Below, piece after piece: positions 47,484 through 61,634 of a stretch of DNA of 64,000 bases. Under the pieces are notes generated by a model, which worked only from the letters and a program-made list of their open reading frames with translations, ran no database searches and was not told the DNA's origin. Made by a program: the position numbers and the translations under genes. Numbering within the stretch: position 1 is the first letter of the stretch; each line of letters opens with the position of its first letter. The DNA is from Thamnidium elegans (taxonomy: Eukaryota > Mucoromycota > Mucoromycetes > Mucorales > Mucoraceae). The stretch spans positions 310,001 through 374,000 of the forward strand of contig JAIXMG010000003.1 of assembly GCA_025201345.1 (NCBI GenBank), written 5' to 3'.

Positions 47484-47768
47484 TTTTATTATAAAGAAGA
47501 TAAAGTGATAAAAAAGAGAAGTTGGAGGAGATTGATTTTTTATAGTAAAAAAAATGAGCTGACTCTTACATCTTGGTGGCTTATTGATGAATCCCATCAA
47601 AAATCTTTATTTTCCGCTTTAAAGATTCTCATACCCAAAGACGAAGGGGGATTAGTTACCCGCACCAAAAGTAGTAGTAGTAGTAGTAGAATTCAAAGGA
47701 TAAAACTCTTTTACGTGTAGCTCATATAATGTAATACTTTCTCTGTTGTACGATAGTATCCTGTATTA

Positions 47769-47807
47769 GAATCTCCCCTATTTCGCTGTGGCGAAATAGG
47801 GAGATTC
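47769..47807. repeat. Near-perfect inverted repeat (17-bp stem, 4-base loop)
   Basis: GAATCTCC(C)CTATTTCGC, loop TGTG, then GCGAAATAGGGAGATTC. The arms match completely except for one extra C on the left. It could form a stable hairpin. It lies about 290 bp upstream of the ADSL start, outside any recognised element. Confidence 0.8.
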
Positions 47808-49189
47808 CGGTATTATGTTTACGTCACTTTTGGAAAAAATAAAAGGAAAGGAAAAATTAGTAAAAAGCTACTTGGAAAATAAATATGAAAACTTACAATT
47901 GATTATAAAAATTAGCAAAAGGGAGAGACAGAACGAAGAGGCAGAATGAAGAGACAGATTGAAGAGATAAAATGAAGAAAATAAAAGAAATAAAAAAGTA
48001 AAAACGTTATTATATAAAAGAATAAAACAGCCAACCATACTTCAATTGTCTGCCTTAAACTTTGTTTGTGTATCTTAATATAAAAGTATTTTAATTTACA
48101 CGAATTATTAATATGTATCTTTGCAGGACATATATACAGTGCTGGTAAATTTTGTCCGTTTTGAAAAAACAAATGATGATTACCGAAAAATTAAAGTCGG
48201 CACAAATGATTATCATATTCAATATCATATATTGTTGTTATTAGAACCAAAATTTTTACTGTATTTTTGTGCTCTTTATTACGACGAATTCGTTTTAAAA
48301 TGAAGTTTAAGTTACTGCAATTGTTTAGAATATGCTATAAACTTGAAAGTTGATATTACATCGTGTAAATAAAGTAGTGTAGTAAAAAAAAAGATGCAAT
48401 GAATTTTAAATAAATAATTCAAGGGAATCAAGCTACGAGTTAAAAGTAAAAGTAATCAAAGAGAAAGTAGTTACGTAGTAAATTAGCTAACTGATTTTAT
48501 TTTATTTTTATTTGAGGTGAAAAAGATATCTGAAGCAACTCATGGATCTATCACTACAAATTTATCAGTCGAAACTTAAAGGAAAAATAGTATTTTTTAG
48601 GCGTACAATAGCTGAAGAGCTCGTTTTTACAGGAATTAGCAATTCTGATATTATTCGATCTGGGAGAGTATGAAGTATACGCTAACCCGATCACTGGGGA
48701 TCAGAGTATCCACAACTATATAGAAATACAAGTTACAATGTATCGTCCAAAAGAATTAATGTCAGGAAACAGCTATAAGATAATTTAAGAGCCCGTTTCT
48801 TGAGGAACGCAGGCCTGACAAATTTACGTGTGATTGTTTAATACCAAAAAATAATATTGCTTCTTTCTTCTATTTCATCCAGAAAATCTCAAAAGTAAAT
48901 AGCTATCTACTTTGTGGCCATATGAGGAAGAAAAAAGAAAATGATACTGGGATACTTTCCAACTAGAAAAAAAAACAAGCTGATAGTTATATCAGATATT
49001 AACGTACCAGTACTAACCACAAAGTTGATGGTATAATAGACACTGCACAAACAACGACTGGTCAAGAAGACTCTAACGACGATTTTCAGCCAGTTCTTAC
49101 TACTAGAAAAATAAAACGTATGTATTATTATACTAAACTTTCAATACGTAACAAATCTAACATAAAAAACAAAAGTCAAAGAAAACACC

Positions 49190-49560
49190 GAAATGACTCA
49201 GTCTCAAGACAAGAAGTACAATGACAAGGAAAAGGCTACAGATACCGTGTGTATCCAAAATGAAGTTGGAAGCGCAAGCTAGATCAACTCTTCTACAACA
49301 GGCGAAACTTTTCGCACTAATATCATAACTATTGCGGATTATTATTTTGACTCCAGTGACGACTTTGATGAATCAACTGTCAAAGTGTTGATTAAGGGGA
49401 ATCAAGCAAGTCTGCTCCAATCCAAAAAGTTGTTCTCAAATCTACTTCTGCTGTTGCTGATAAAGCTGCTCTGAATATTAAAAACGTAGCTGATTCTGGA
49501 GCAAGCCCAACGAATACCAAAGAAGAACTTATCATAAGCAAGTTATGGTGGTAAAAACAA
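49190..49560 (+). pseudogene. Broken coding relic, unrecognised
   Basis: Frames include MTQSQDKKYNDKEKATDT, then after stops ADYYFDSSDDFDESTVKVLI, KGNQASLLQSKK and, one frame over, KSTSAVADKAALNIKN. The acidic YYFDSSDDFDE followed by VLIKGNQA.LLQSKK reads like conserved coding that has lost its frame. It may be the N-terminal (gag or ORF1-like) part of a dead mobile element. This is inference only. Confidence 0.35.
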
Positions 49561-49784
49561 CTATAAATAATATATGGGAGCCAGCATATATCCAGTCATT
49601 GCATGAATTGGGTTTCCTCTGACTTTTTTTTTCTTTTTCACTAAGAAAAAAAAAGGGAGTCCGTAGAAACGCCACTAGCCTCTTTTTTTATTATATAAAA
49701 AAAAGGGGGGGGGGGCTGTGCTCTCTTTTAATATTAAAAAATAGGGGGAGGGGAAACTCTGTCACTTTTTTTATGTACATTTGA

Positions 49785-49945
49785 CAGCGATCATGGCTTT
49801 TCATGACATTCGTGTCCAATGAGTTGTATCATGCGAGAATATTGTTTATTTTTCTGAGAGGGTGGGGGGGGGGGCTTGCCTCTTACCATTATTCTCAAAT
49901 CAACGCAATGGCTATAAATAAAATTAGTCTTAGAGAGGTTCGCAA
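49785..49945 (+). repeat. Dispersed 60-bp repeat, third unit
   Basis: GACAGCGATCATGGCTTTTC at 49788 followed by AATGAGTTGTATCATG, a G run, and GGCTATAAATAAAATTAGTC at 49909. It matches the arrangement at 42741-42915. Confidence 0.65.
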
Positions 49946-50544
49946 ATGAGGTGCATGCAGTGAATGACGCTGGTTATTAAAAAAAAACCTGGTGCAAAAA
50001 CCTGGCGCGTCTATCTTTCCCATCTTATTTTATTCTACTCGTATTGTTCTTAGGATCATAAATGTGTTGACTATCTTGAGCAACTTTACACCTACGAGAA
50101 ATATTAAAAAAAAACTCATTTTTAAAAAGTATGTATTACAATGGGCGTTTTATTATAGCAGTAAAAATGATTTGAAGTCTAAAATGGCTAGAGAAGGCCA
50201 TAAAGGTCACTAAAAAGATCTTGATTACAAGCATAAGCAATTCCACTAGATAAGTTTTCTTCTGCCATCATTCCCCAAGGCTGCGATTTGTGGGGTTGAA
50301 GCATTATCCAATACTAAATCATTTTTTTTTCATCTGTATCCATGAGAGATTCGTTCATATTACTTTTCTGCTGGCCTCTACATCTTGAAGTCTTGATTCA
50401 GTTGAAAACTAATAGTCTGGTGCTCACACACCGTAAATGGGGTTTATGTATTTGGTAATAGAGTTAGTATATAATTATGTCCTTTTATTTATTGTCAAAA
50501 AGTATTACTTTCAAATATTAAAAAAAAAGCTTGAAAACTACACG

Positions 50545-50875
50545 GTGATAGGAGTGTGTCACACCATGGACAGAGGCATCGAGTCCAACAACCGAACATC
50601 GAAACTGCTTGGACTTTTCCAGTCCTTCATCAAACACTAACGCCTTCCCAACTATATTTTCATGGCGCAGTTGAGCTACATCTTTCAATAGTAAAATCAG
50701 CTTTTAATCATAACATCTGATAGAGAAGCAATATCTGTTTTGAGACATTCAACTGCAAAAGCAAAAGAATTTGTCACGCCAAGGACAGGCATCTAGTCTC
50801 GCATAGCAGAGTAGAACAAGTTAAAGTGCTTGAATACCGTCCTTTCGTCAAACAACAGAACCTTTTCGTCATCTT
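50545..50875 (+). repeat. Diverged direct duplication (two units of about 100 bp)
   Basis: The segment at 50545-50650 (GTGTCACACCATGGACAGAG ... TTCATCAAACACTAACGCC) recurs, diverged, at 50765-50875 (TTGTCACGCCAAGGACAGGC ... TTCGTCAAACAACAGAACC). The spacing is about 220 bp. Confidence 0.5.
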
Positions 50876-51542
50876 TTTATCGATCGAGCTCCATCTTCCC
50901 TGATGTTATAAAAAAAAGGCAAATTTCTAAAATTAATTCTAATTTTTGTGATATCCCCCATCCGTGGTTATACGGCCAATATATAATGATCAGTATACAG
51001 TATCACAATGCTAGCATTACATATGATATGATGCACAAAAAAAAACGCATGTGCAATTTTTTTTTATGTATGCACGAACAACCTAAATCTGGCTTTACCA
51101 ATAGCTAAACACTTGGTAGGAAGTAGTGATCCACTCGGTAGAAAAACAAAAAAAAAAGCGAGAAAAAAATTATACCAATATACATATCGAATGTACGTAA
51201 AATGTGTTTCATTTGGTAAACACTTAGTATGGAATTTGCTTTACGAGATTTTTGTTTAAACACTGTGGTATGTTGTGTTAATAAAACATAGTTAACAATA
51301 AAATATATTACTTAAAAAACTTTAATTTAATCAAACTCATTTTAACGCTTATAATTAATGCCTTTAAAAAAAAAAGTTTGCTGATGGTGTCTTAGTATCT
51401 GACGAAAAGTTTAGTTGATTTTTGAACGATTATGCTACTTCCTCGTGGCCGAAAAACAGAGAAAAAAAAAGACGAAAAAAATATGAATTAGGCAATAATG
51501 TATCCTCTCTTACATCAAAGCACTAGTTAGTATGTTAATGTT

Positions 51543-53347
51543 ATGTCCAAAAACTTCCTCCCATTCCTAACTCAATTACCCGATATTGAAGGGGATGGCT
51601 ATATCTACCAACACCCCATGGGCCATTACGACTTCGAAGGAAATGCTATAGTTTGCCGCGAAACAGCAACAAAATTGAAAGATGCTATATTTAGTTCTTT
51701 TTTTGACATGAAAAAACTTCACGAAGTTGCATCTTCGCATGGTTTAAAGTTTTGTCACAACATGATGTTATTCCCAGGAGTAAAGACCGTACGAATAACA
51801 GGTTCTATTATTAAAAAAGTAGCTAATAATGCGGTTTCTCTTGTCGGGCGTGAAAGCACTAATAAAAGCCAGAAAAAGAAGTATACTGATAACAAAAAAA
51901 CCGAAATAGAAGACATGAGACAGGGGCCGGAAGAGTTACGAAACCAATTACGAAAGCTATACATTGAATCAAAGGATAGCAAGGCTCACTATAATATTAA
52001 TCAATTAAAAAATCAATAGGCACATTCGCAGGAGAATATCTCAATCAAAATTTTACAAAAAAATCGAAGAGCAAAAAAAGACTAGAAATGGGCTGTATAA
52101 GAAAATTGGTGATACAAAAGAAGCATTACCAATAATACAGACAAAAATTTATTCATGTAACCAAGAATCGCATCTAGTATCTCCGGAATTAAAGAAACGT
52201 GTTATATATCAATAAAAACAATTACAAGTGTCTTGATAAGACGGAAAATCTTACTGTAGATAAAGAATTGATTGAATCGAATGAAGTTACTTTCTTCGGG
52301 AACAGACGACGGCTTTTGTACTATGACAGAAACTGGAAGATTTTCATTAAAAAGATTTGAGTTTACTTTAGATCTGTACAATAGATATAGCATTTTAAAT
52401 CAGAAAGAAACTGGTAAGTTTAGATTTCGAAGAATGATATACTTTTGTTAAAAAAAATATATTTAGGACATAGTAACATCAAAGATTCGTCCTACTTGAA
52501 ACTACCTATTAATTTTAAGGTATACTCAAAAGATATTGATTACGGTAGTGTGCAAAGAAAAGTAAGGGAGCAGTTACAAAGAAGTAAAAAGAAGACTATT
52601 TTAGGAAAAGAAATCCAAAATCTGGAAAAGAAATTAAGTAAAGAAAAAAAATTGGCAGATTCCAGAAACATTAATGACGTTGAAACCTTTTACAAGAAAC
52701 GAAAAGAAGCAAGTGAAAGACTTCGAGCATTTTACTACAGTCAAAAACAAATAAAGCGAAGAAGAACGTATGAGTTACAAAAGAGAAAATATGTAGATAG
52801 ACTTTGTTCAAAAGAGCGTAATTATATTACTTCTGGCAGTAAGTCTATTCCAATAATGTTTGTCGGTGATAGGGGATACGGAATAGGATCAACTATCAAA
52901 GGCCATGCAAGACAAGGAGGGCTATGGAAGCCAAAAAAGCATAGTCTTTATAGTTCTGTTTGTATAACAAATGAACATAATTCCTCTCAGACTTGTATTT
53001 TTTGTTTCAAAAAATTATTTCACCCTATTAGCACTACAACTACCAATTCTAGAACGAAAAAGAAGTCTGTAGATGGTGCGTTTGTTTGTTACAATGAAGA
53101 ATGCGTTGCAGTAAAATCCGGAAAAGCAACACATGGTCGTGATGCATTGTCCTCCCTCACAATAGGTTTATCAGGGCTTGCCATGCTTCTTTTCGGGGTT
53201 ACTTTCCCTGTTTTTTCTTCTAAAGCCAGTCAATTCAATACTGAGCAATTCAACAACAAAACTGTAGCCTTCCTTAAAAGAAGCGCTACACAGCCTACCG
53301 CTGATGGCGAGCAATACTTTACGGCGGCAATGCATACATACAAATAA
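51543..53347 (+). pseudogene. Fanzor/TnpB-like RNA-guided-nuclease-family gene, decayed
   Basis: ORF 51543-52019 encodes an N-terminal part (MSKNFLPFLTQLPDIEGDGY). A broken stretch follows: a stop at 52017, frame changes, a TGA at 52269, and a frame change near 52295 where VTFFG meets GTDDG. Then comes GTDDGFCTMTETGRFSLKRF, resembling RuvC-I with its catalytic Asp. A 53-bp intron (52414-52466) joins in frame to a 293-codon exon with a Lys-rich coiled coil, PIMFVGDRGYGIGSTIKGHA, Zn-ribbon pairs TCIFC and CYNEEC, and GRDALSSLTIGLSG, fitting the RuvC-III Asp. The TnpB order is complete: D, coiled region, C..C/C....C, D. The RuvC-II acid would be the Asp of FVGDRG or a nearby residue. The family call is from motifs and memory of Mucorales relatives; the breaks make this copy inactive. 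Confidence 0.68.
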
Positions 53348-54409
53348 TAATAATAATAATATCTTTGAATTAATTCTTTTCGTTTATAAATATTATAGTG
53401 TATTATTAATGTAAGTAAAAAGAAAAAGAAAAACGAAAAAAGAAAAAATTAAATCTCAATTTGTGATTCGTAGTTAATATACTTCCAGGTATACTGGCTA
53501 ACGGTATGACTAGTTTATTATTTTTGACTGGTAACTATGGTAAGATGATAATACTCGGTGTTATATTAGTTGTATATTTGGGTGTGGTATAATGACAAAT
53601 AGTTGTTCAAAACATGAAAGGGATTAGTATATGAATATTATATTTATATTATATTTGTTGGATAACTCTTTTGGATGTATTTTTTGGTACTAGAAGGTAC
53701 GCAAGAATTAAAGGATGAAAGGGAATGCCAAGATATGATCCCATTAGTTTCTACACTTATATGGCTTGTTGTGCTCTCCTTTTTTTTTATGCTGGTGGTG
53801 ATGGTCTTTCGAAGCAAGTCTTTTATGCGAGGTATAGAATATATTGTCAATTATTAATTCTCTGAGTCACGAAAACAAAAACCAAAGCTACAAATTGGCT
53901 ATAACGATTTGCCGAATGATTACGATATTATTAAGACATCTTAAGTAGGGAGACTGTGATACTGTTGCGGCTGGAAATAAAACTTCCCTCTATCCCCAAA
54001 TGGTACTTTGTTGTTTCGTTCTAACCTTATTTCTTTCATTCTGTTTCTTCAATCCGTCTGTCCCTTTCGCTAATTTTTGTAACCAATTGTAATTTTTCAT
54101 ATTTTTTCCAAGTGACGAATAATTTGTAAATTAATGCTTCCTTAGATATGCTTAGTGTACCTCGTTCGACATGGAGTAGCAACAGAAGACCTAATATTTC
54201 GGTCGTCAGAATCGCAGTAAGAACACTGTTTCTTCCTTTTAGATATGTACTTGTGAAAAGCAAACTTGCCAGGTGTATAACAAACAACTTTGCATAAAAA
54301 CCAGGTCTTATAAGAAAAAGGGAGTTGAAAAAAAAGCACGTGTATTTTGAGTTTTAAAAAATAAAAATAAAAATCAGAGCTATGTGATTTTGCTTCTTCT
54401 TTATTTAAA
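53348..54409. other. Intergenic between the Fanzor-like relic and the Sel1 gene
   Basis: Contains an ATA microsatellite just after the relic (53344-53361) and no intact gene. A 60-codon plus frame at 53675-53857 includes a hydrophobic stretch, and a minus frame at 54142-54339 has a CSYCDSDD motif. Neither can be supported as a gene; both may be further mobile-element debris. Confidence 0.4.
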
Positions 54410-56013
54410 ATGGAAGCAGCAGATCAAGCGATGCATTCTTTATTTGCTGGTACAGCAACAGAATTACATTTATTAACAGGTTTTGATATCAAGTTTATAT
54501 AACATAAAACATAAAAGTATTCATCTCTATAAGTAGCTGTCGAACTCATCAACAATGCAACACAGCAAGACTTTGATAACAAAGAAGCTCAAGGACTCGC
54601 TAAACAAGCTTTACGTTATTTAAGAATGAAAGCAGCTAAAGTAAAAATAATAATAACTATAGAATATGTTTATTATTACTGTTAACGTCATTTTTTTTTT
54701 TTTTTTTTATGTGTAGGGTGATGTTGAAGCAAAAATTAAACTTAGTACAATTCTAGATAGACGAGACCTTGGTACAGTAATTATCAAACCAGATTCACAA
54801 GAAGCGACATTATGGGCACGAAGTGTATTTGATAGAAGATTATCAGCTGCTTTATCACCTTGTGTATCAGAAATTATTTTATTGACAGAACAAGAAGAAA
54901 TGCAAGATGGTTTATTAGAAAGAATTATTAAACGATCTAATAGAGAAATCGTAGAAGATAAAAAGCAAAAAAAGATATTAAAGCACATGTGTTATTTGGT
55001 TGGTATTTTATTTATTGATGGTACTGGTGTAGAACAAGATATACCTCGTGGTGTTACCTATTTATCAAAATCATCTCGAATTGGACATGAAGGCGCTGGT
55101 GTAGAATTAGCTAAAATATTAGGTGACCCTTTCAAGTACCCAAAGCAATATAATATTGAAAAGAGTTTAGAGATTTATGAATCTGTAGCTGAACAACAAC
55201 AAGTACAACTAAGAAGGAATGGTACTGCTGCTGATTCAAGAGCTTTAATTGATTTAGCTAGAGTATATTATGAAGGAAGTGAAACAACTACTAGAAATAT
55301 TGAAAAGGCTTACAAGTATGCTCGTCGCATTGCAGAAAGTATAGGTGAACAGTATTGTCAGTTTATTGTAGGTGATGTACTATTAAATACTCAACAACAG
55401 CAGATAACCATTAAACAAGATATTCAACAAGCTGTATTTTGGTTAACTCAATCTGGTGAACAAGGGTTTCCGTTAGCAATTGAAACATTATCTAAAATTT
55501 ATTTTGAAGGAAAAGTAAAAGGAATTAAAAAAGATTATGAACAAGCTCGTAATTGGTGTTTACTTGGTGATGATATTTGGCCTTCTGGTTTAGGTTATTG
55601 TCAAACTTGTTTAGGTGATATGTACAGACAAGGTTTAGGTGTACCAAAGGATTTAATTCGCTCTTTCGAGTATTATCAAAAGGCAGCAAGTCAACAAGAT
55701 GCTCCACAGAACTATGCGAGATATATGCTGGGAGAAATGTAATGTATTATATTATATGTATTTGACATTTATTTTAACTTTTTGTAATTATTATAGGTTC
55801 TTTAAAGCGGATGGTTGGAATCATAATTTAGCACTTGCTGCTGATTATTATAAAATGGCAGCAAATGAAAATTATGAGCCTGCTTTAAAGCGTATGGCAG
55901 AATTAAATGCAATTGAAGAAGAAACAAAAAAATCATTAGAAAAGAATTTGACGAAACGAAGTAACTGGAAGATTTGGTCCATTTTTGGTACTAGAAGAAA
56001 GGCAACAGCATAA
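54410..56013 (+). CDS. Sel1-like-repeat (SLR) protein
   Basis: Exons are 54410..54479, 54537..54640, 54717..55738 and 55797..56013, giving 470 aa. After a helical N terminus the protein carries Sel1/TPR-like units: YLVGILFIDGTGVEQDIPRG, GHEGAGVELAKILGD, ALIDLARVYYEGSETTTRNI, GFPLAIETLSKIYFEGK, CQTCLGDMYRQGLGVPKDL and ALAADYYKMAANENYEPALK. The spacing is that of the SLR family, whose members act as scaffolds in ER quality control, chitin-synthase activation (Chs4/Skt5 type) or organelle tethering. No TM segment or CaaX box is visible, so the subtype is open. The first intron has an unusual GTTTTG donor, but only this choice keeps frame. The C terminus is basic and ends KIWSIFGTRRKATA. Confidence 0.87.
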
Positions 56014-56019
56014 AACACA

Positions 56020-56054
<35 letters not shown>

Positions 56055-56457
56055 CATGATATAAAATATACCATTGTAGAACAGCACTAAACACACAACA
56101 AACAATTGAAAAACATCATTCCATTATTTCCTAACTTATTTTTTTTTAACCTAATATAATTCTTTTTTAAAAAAGAAAAAAAAAACTTTTTATTATTGTA
56201 CGCATAAAGAGGTACTGAGTAAATACAAAAAAGAAAAAAAAAAAGAAAAAAAAAAAAGGAAATTACTATTTGATATTTGTTAGCACTGTATATACAAAAT
56301 AGAGTGATTAAAAAAAAAAAAAAAAAAAAAGAACGAGGAGGGGAGGGGGGAAATAAAATAAAATTCTATAGTTAATGTAAAAAAAAAGGGGGGGGGGGGC
56401 AAATGCGGCCATGTAAAATATTAAAAGAAGGATGCCTGCTTCCCTCTCTCTCTGTTT

Positions 56458-56490
<33 letters not shown>

Positions 56491-56645
56491 TTTTCTTTTT
56501 TTCGTTTTTGTATATATATATATATTTTTTTTTTGTATTTGTTTTCTGCTTTTTGCTATTTTTTTTCTTTTCTTTTGTGTATGTGTGCGTGTATGTGTGC
56601 GTGTGTGTGTGTGTGTGTGCGTGTACGTGTGTATGTGTGTGTGTG
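56014..56645. other. Intergenic, simple-sequence-rich, between Sel1 and PAP genes
   Basis: Convergent 3' ends. The sequence is almost entirely low complexity: (AC)n at 56022-56053, A runs, a G run near 56390, T runs at 56456-56495, TATATA at 56511-56525 and (TG)n mixtures at 56578-56647. Long open frames here come from these repeats and are not genes. Confidence 0.7.
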
Positions 56646-58839
<2,194 letters not shown>

Positions 58840-59357
58840 TAATGTAAAATCTACCAGATTCTTTTTTAGATGAAAAAAAAAACAAAAAAAAAAAAACTCT
58901 CCACTCTGTCTGTCTATTTTAGCATTGCCCCTCTTCCGCCTTTTTATGGACAATGGGCTTGTGACCATTCCTTTTTTTCCATGACTTTAAAGTACCGATT
59001 CCTTTCTTTTCTTTAAATATGTGTGCGTGCTCTTTCAAAAACAAGCCACTTCTACAATATATCAAATATATACGTGAAGGGGAAACATACTATGGTTCTA
59101 TTCATTACAGTGGTACCGATTATATGTTGATTTATTTTATCAAATTTAGTTATGTAATTGATCAGATTTTACACTGATTTTAATAAATTTTTTTGTATAA
59201 GATCAAGAAAAAGATTGATATAATAGTAATTTCTGTTTGAAAAAAAAAAAGGCTTCTTCTAAATCCTTAGTTTTATAACGAATAAACATATGTTCTATAT
59301 ATGCCTTGTTCCACAATAAAATTCTACAGTTTGTGCTACGAATAGATTTTCTGAGCG

Positions 59358-59389
<32 letters not shown>

Positions 59390-60155
59390 AATTTACACAG
59401 CTAATAAAGAGAGATTTACTGTTAGGTTTAATTAGAATTGGATTAACAGATACATCGTTTTAGTTCTCCCAGCTTAACCAATTCCTACTATGGGTCTATT
59501 TTATCGTACTAGATAAAAAGAGTATTACATAAAGCAAGTTATAAGTCTCCATCAATTATACCTAATTAGTAATATATCTTACACAAAAAAAAAAAAAAAA
59601 AAAAAAAACGTTGTGCCCAAGATGTTTTTTTTACGGGTAACTGAATAAGTACATACCACTTCAGTTTCTTTTTTTTTAAAAAAAAAAAGAAAAAAAGAAG
59701 CTACTGTATCACCATCAACATGTTAACTATAGCTTAATTTGTCTTGTAACTATTTTGTATGGTGATACCATTTTTGCGAGAATCATATGAAGATTTGCGG
59801 CAACTACATTTTAGCTCTCAAGTTTTCGCTAGTGATTGAGTACTCGTAAAAAAAAAAAAATGATAAGGAAAGTACAATCGAGGTGAAAAAGGCATATTTT
59901 GCGTGACCACATCATATGATGCCACTGGAATCAAATACTAGTGTGAGGTATATAGACTTCTCGGCTTCGGGCTTTCATGAGCAAGGGTGCATAAAAGACC
60001 ATTTTGGTTCAAACGATTGCATCCTTTTTTATTGGTTATTTCCCTTTTTTGCCAAGCAGACAGTTTAAAAAAAAAAACCAAATCTCCTTATTTCTTTATT
60101 CTCTTTCTTTTTTATTATTATATAAAAAAAAAACAAAAAGCAAAAAAAGAAATAA
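58840..60155. other. Divergent intergenic region (poly(A) polymerase / SNX4)
   Basis: About 1.3 kb with A/T homopolymers (59360-59383, 59584-59608, 59663-59692) and no coding frame. It must contain both promoters. A CT-rich stretch (60087-60110) precedes the SNX4 start. Confidence 0.45.
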
Positions 60156-61597
60156 ATGAGTGAAGACTATGTTAAATGGGATGTTCATGCAACAACTGAT
60201 GCGTTTACACCTCGTATGGAATATGATGATCCACTTCAACAATTTAGCGAATCTGAAGTAAGTTTTAAATGTAAAACCCACAAAAAGTAAATTCAGTTGC
60301 TAATAAGTTGCTATAGAACTATTATTATTCGCCATATGCAATTCAGGCAAACGATAGTACTGAAAGTGTTGTTATTGATACACCTCCTATTATATCTTCT
60401 CCTGTTCCCGAACCCGCACCAAGGTCAGTGGTCTCGACACCCTCACCTGTGACAACACCAGATATTAAAAGTTCAACAGTTGAGATATTACCAATGACAG
60501 CCGTAATTAGTGATCCACAAAAGCATCAAGATGGTAATCAGGGGGTTTATATGACTTATTTTATTAAAACCACAGTAAAGTTATACTTGTATATTAATTC
60601 AGGAGTGAAAAAAAAAACTTATTATTATTATTATTATTAGACTTCTGTTCAAACGTTCAATTCAGTTAATCCTAAACCGGTACGTAGAAGATATCAAGAC
60701 TTTGTTTGGTTACATTCGGCATTATCGTTAGAATTTACTGCTTGTATTGTGCCACCATTACCAGAAAAGCATCGCCTAGGTATTTTTTTTTTTTTTTTTT
60801 TTTGTGTGTATTTTATTTGCAGTGTATTGATGCATGAATATTATTTTCTTATTAGAGTATATTAAAGGTGATAGATTTAGTTCGGAATTTATCCTGAAAA
60901 GACAAATAAGGTTCGTTTTTGTTTTTTTTAATCAAGTTAGTACAAGCTTTTCTTAATTTATTAGTCTTGTAGTTTGCAATGGTTTTTAGATAGAATATCA
61001 AGACACCCTTTATTACAGAAATCACAAAGTACTCGTATATTCTTGGAATCATCTGATTTTGTAAGCTTACTAAAAAAACATAAAAAAGAAAGATTTTTTT
61101 TATACTAATGACTTAATATATAATAGAAAAATGATCACATATCACAGACACGTCATATTCCTCCCTCAGCTTCTTTATTTGATACCATTGGTGATACACT
61201 AATTAATGCATTTGCAAAGATAAAGAAACCTGATGAAAAATTCGAGGAAATGAAGGAAAGCATTACCAAATTGGAAGATAATTTAAATATTGTGGAGCGA
61301 CTATATATGAGAATTAACAAGAGGCAACAAGGTAAGTAAATATTATTTTATTATTTTAAATTATGTAATAAATGGCTAAAGATTTAAAAATTACAGATTT
61401 ACATAATGATTATTCGAATTTCGCAGCTAGTATTCAGGGATTATCTGCATTGGAATCAAATATTACAAATTCACTTCATCAATTTGCAGAAACTTGTAAA
61501 GCTTATTCTGATGCAATGAAGGAAATGACGAATATTGAAGAAATACAGTTTTTAAATGAGATTCATGAGTTATTGGCTTATTGTAACGCTGCCAAGG

Positions 61598-61634
<37 letters not shown>

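Larger units (their letters stand above)
47484..51542. other. TE-relic region upstream of the Fanzor-like relic
   Basis: About 4 kb without an intact gene. It holds an AGT microsatellite (47671-47688), a strong hairpin (47769-47807), broken coding relics (about 49190-49560), two to three G runs (49706, 49744, 49865), one dispersed 60-bp repeat unit (49785-49945) and a diverged direct duplication (50545-50650 and 50765-50875). Confidence 0.5.

Noticed and set aside
53675..53857. A 60-codon ORF with a TM-like stretch
   Set aside because: The hydrophobic run comes partly from a T homopolymer and there is no supporting context.
60347..60533. Splice donor GTAATC at 60534 in the SNX4 gene
   Set aside because: It leaves phase 1 and the next exon then hits a stop; the GTAAAG donor at 60575 keeps frame into the PX domain.
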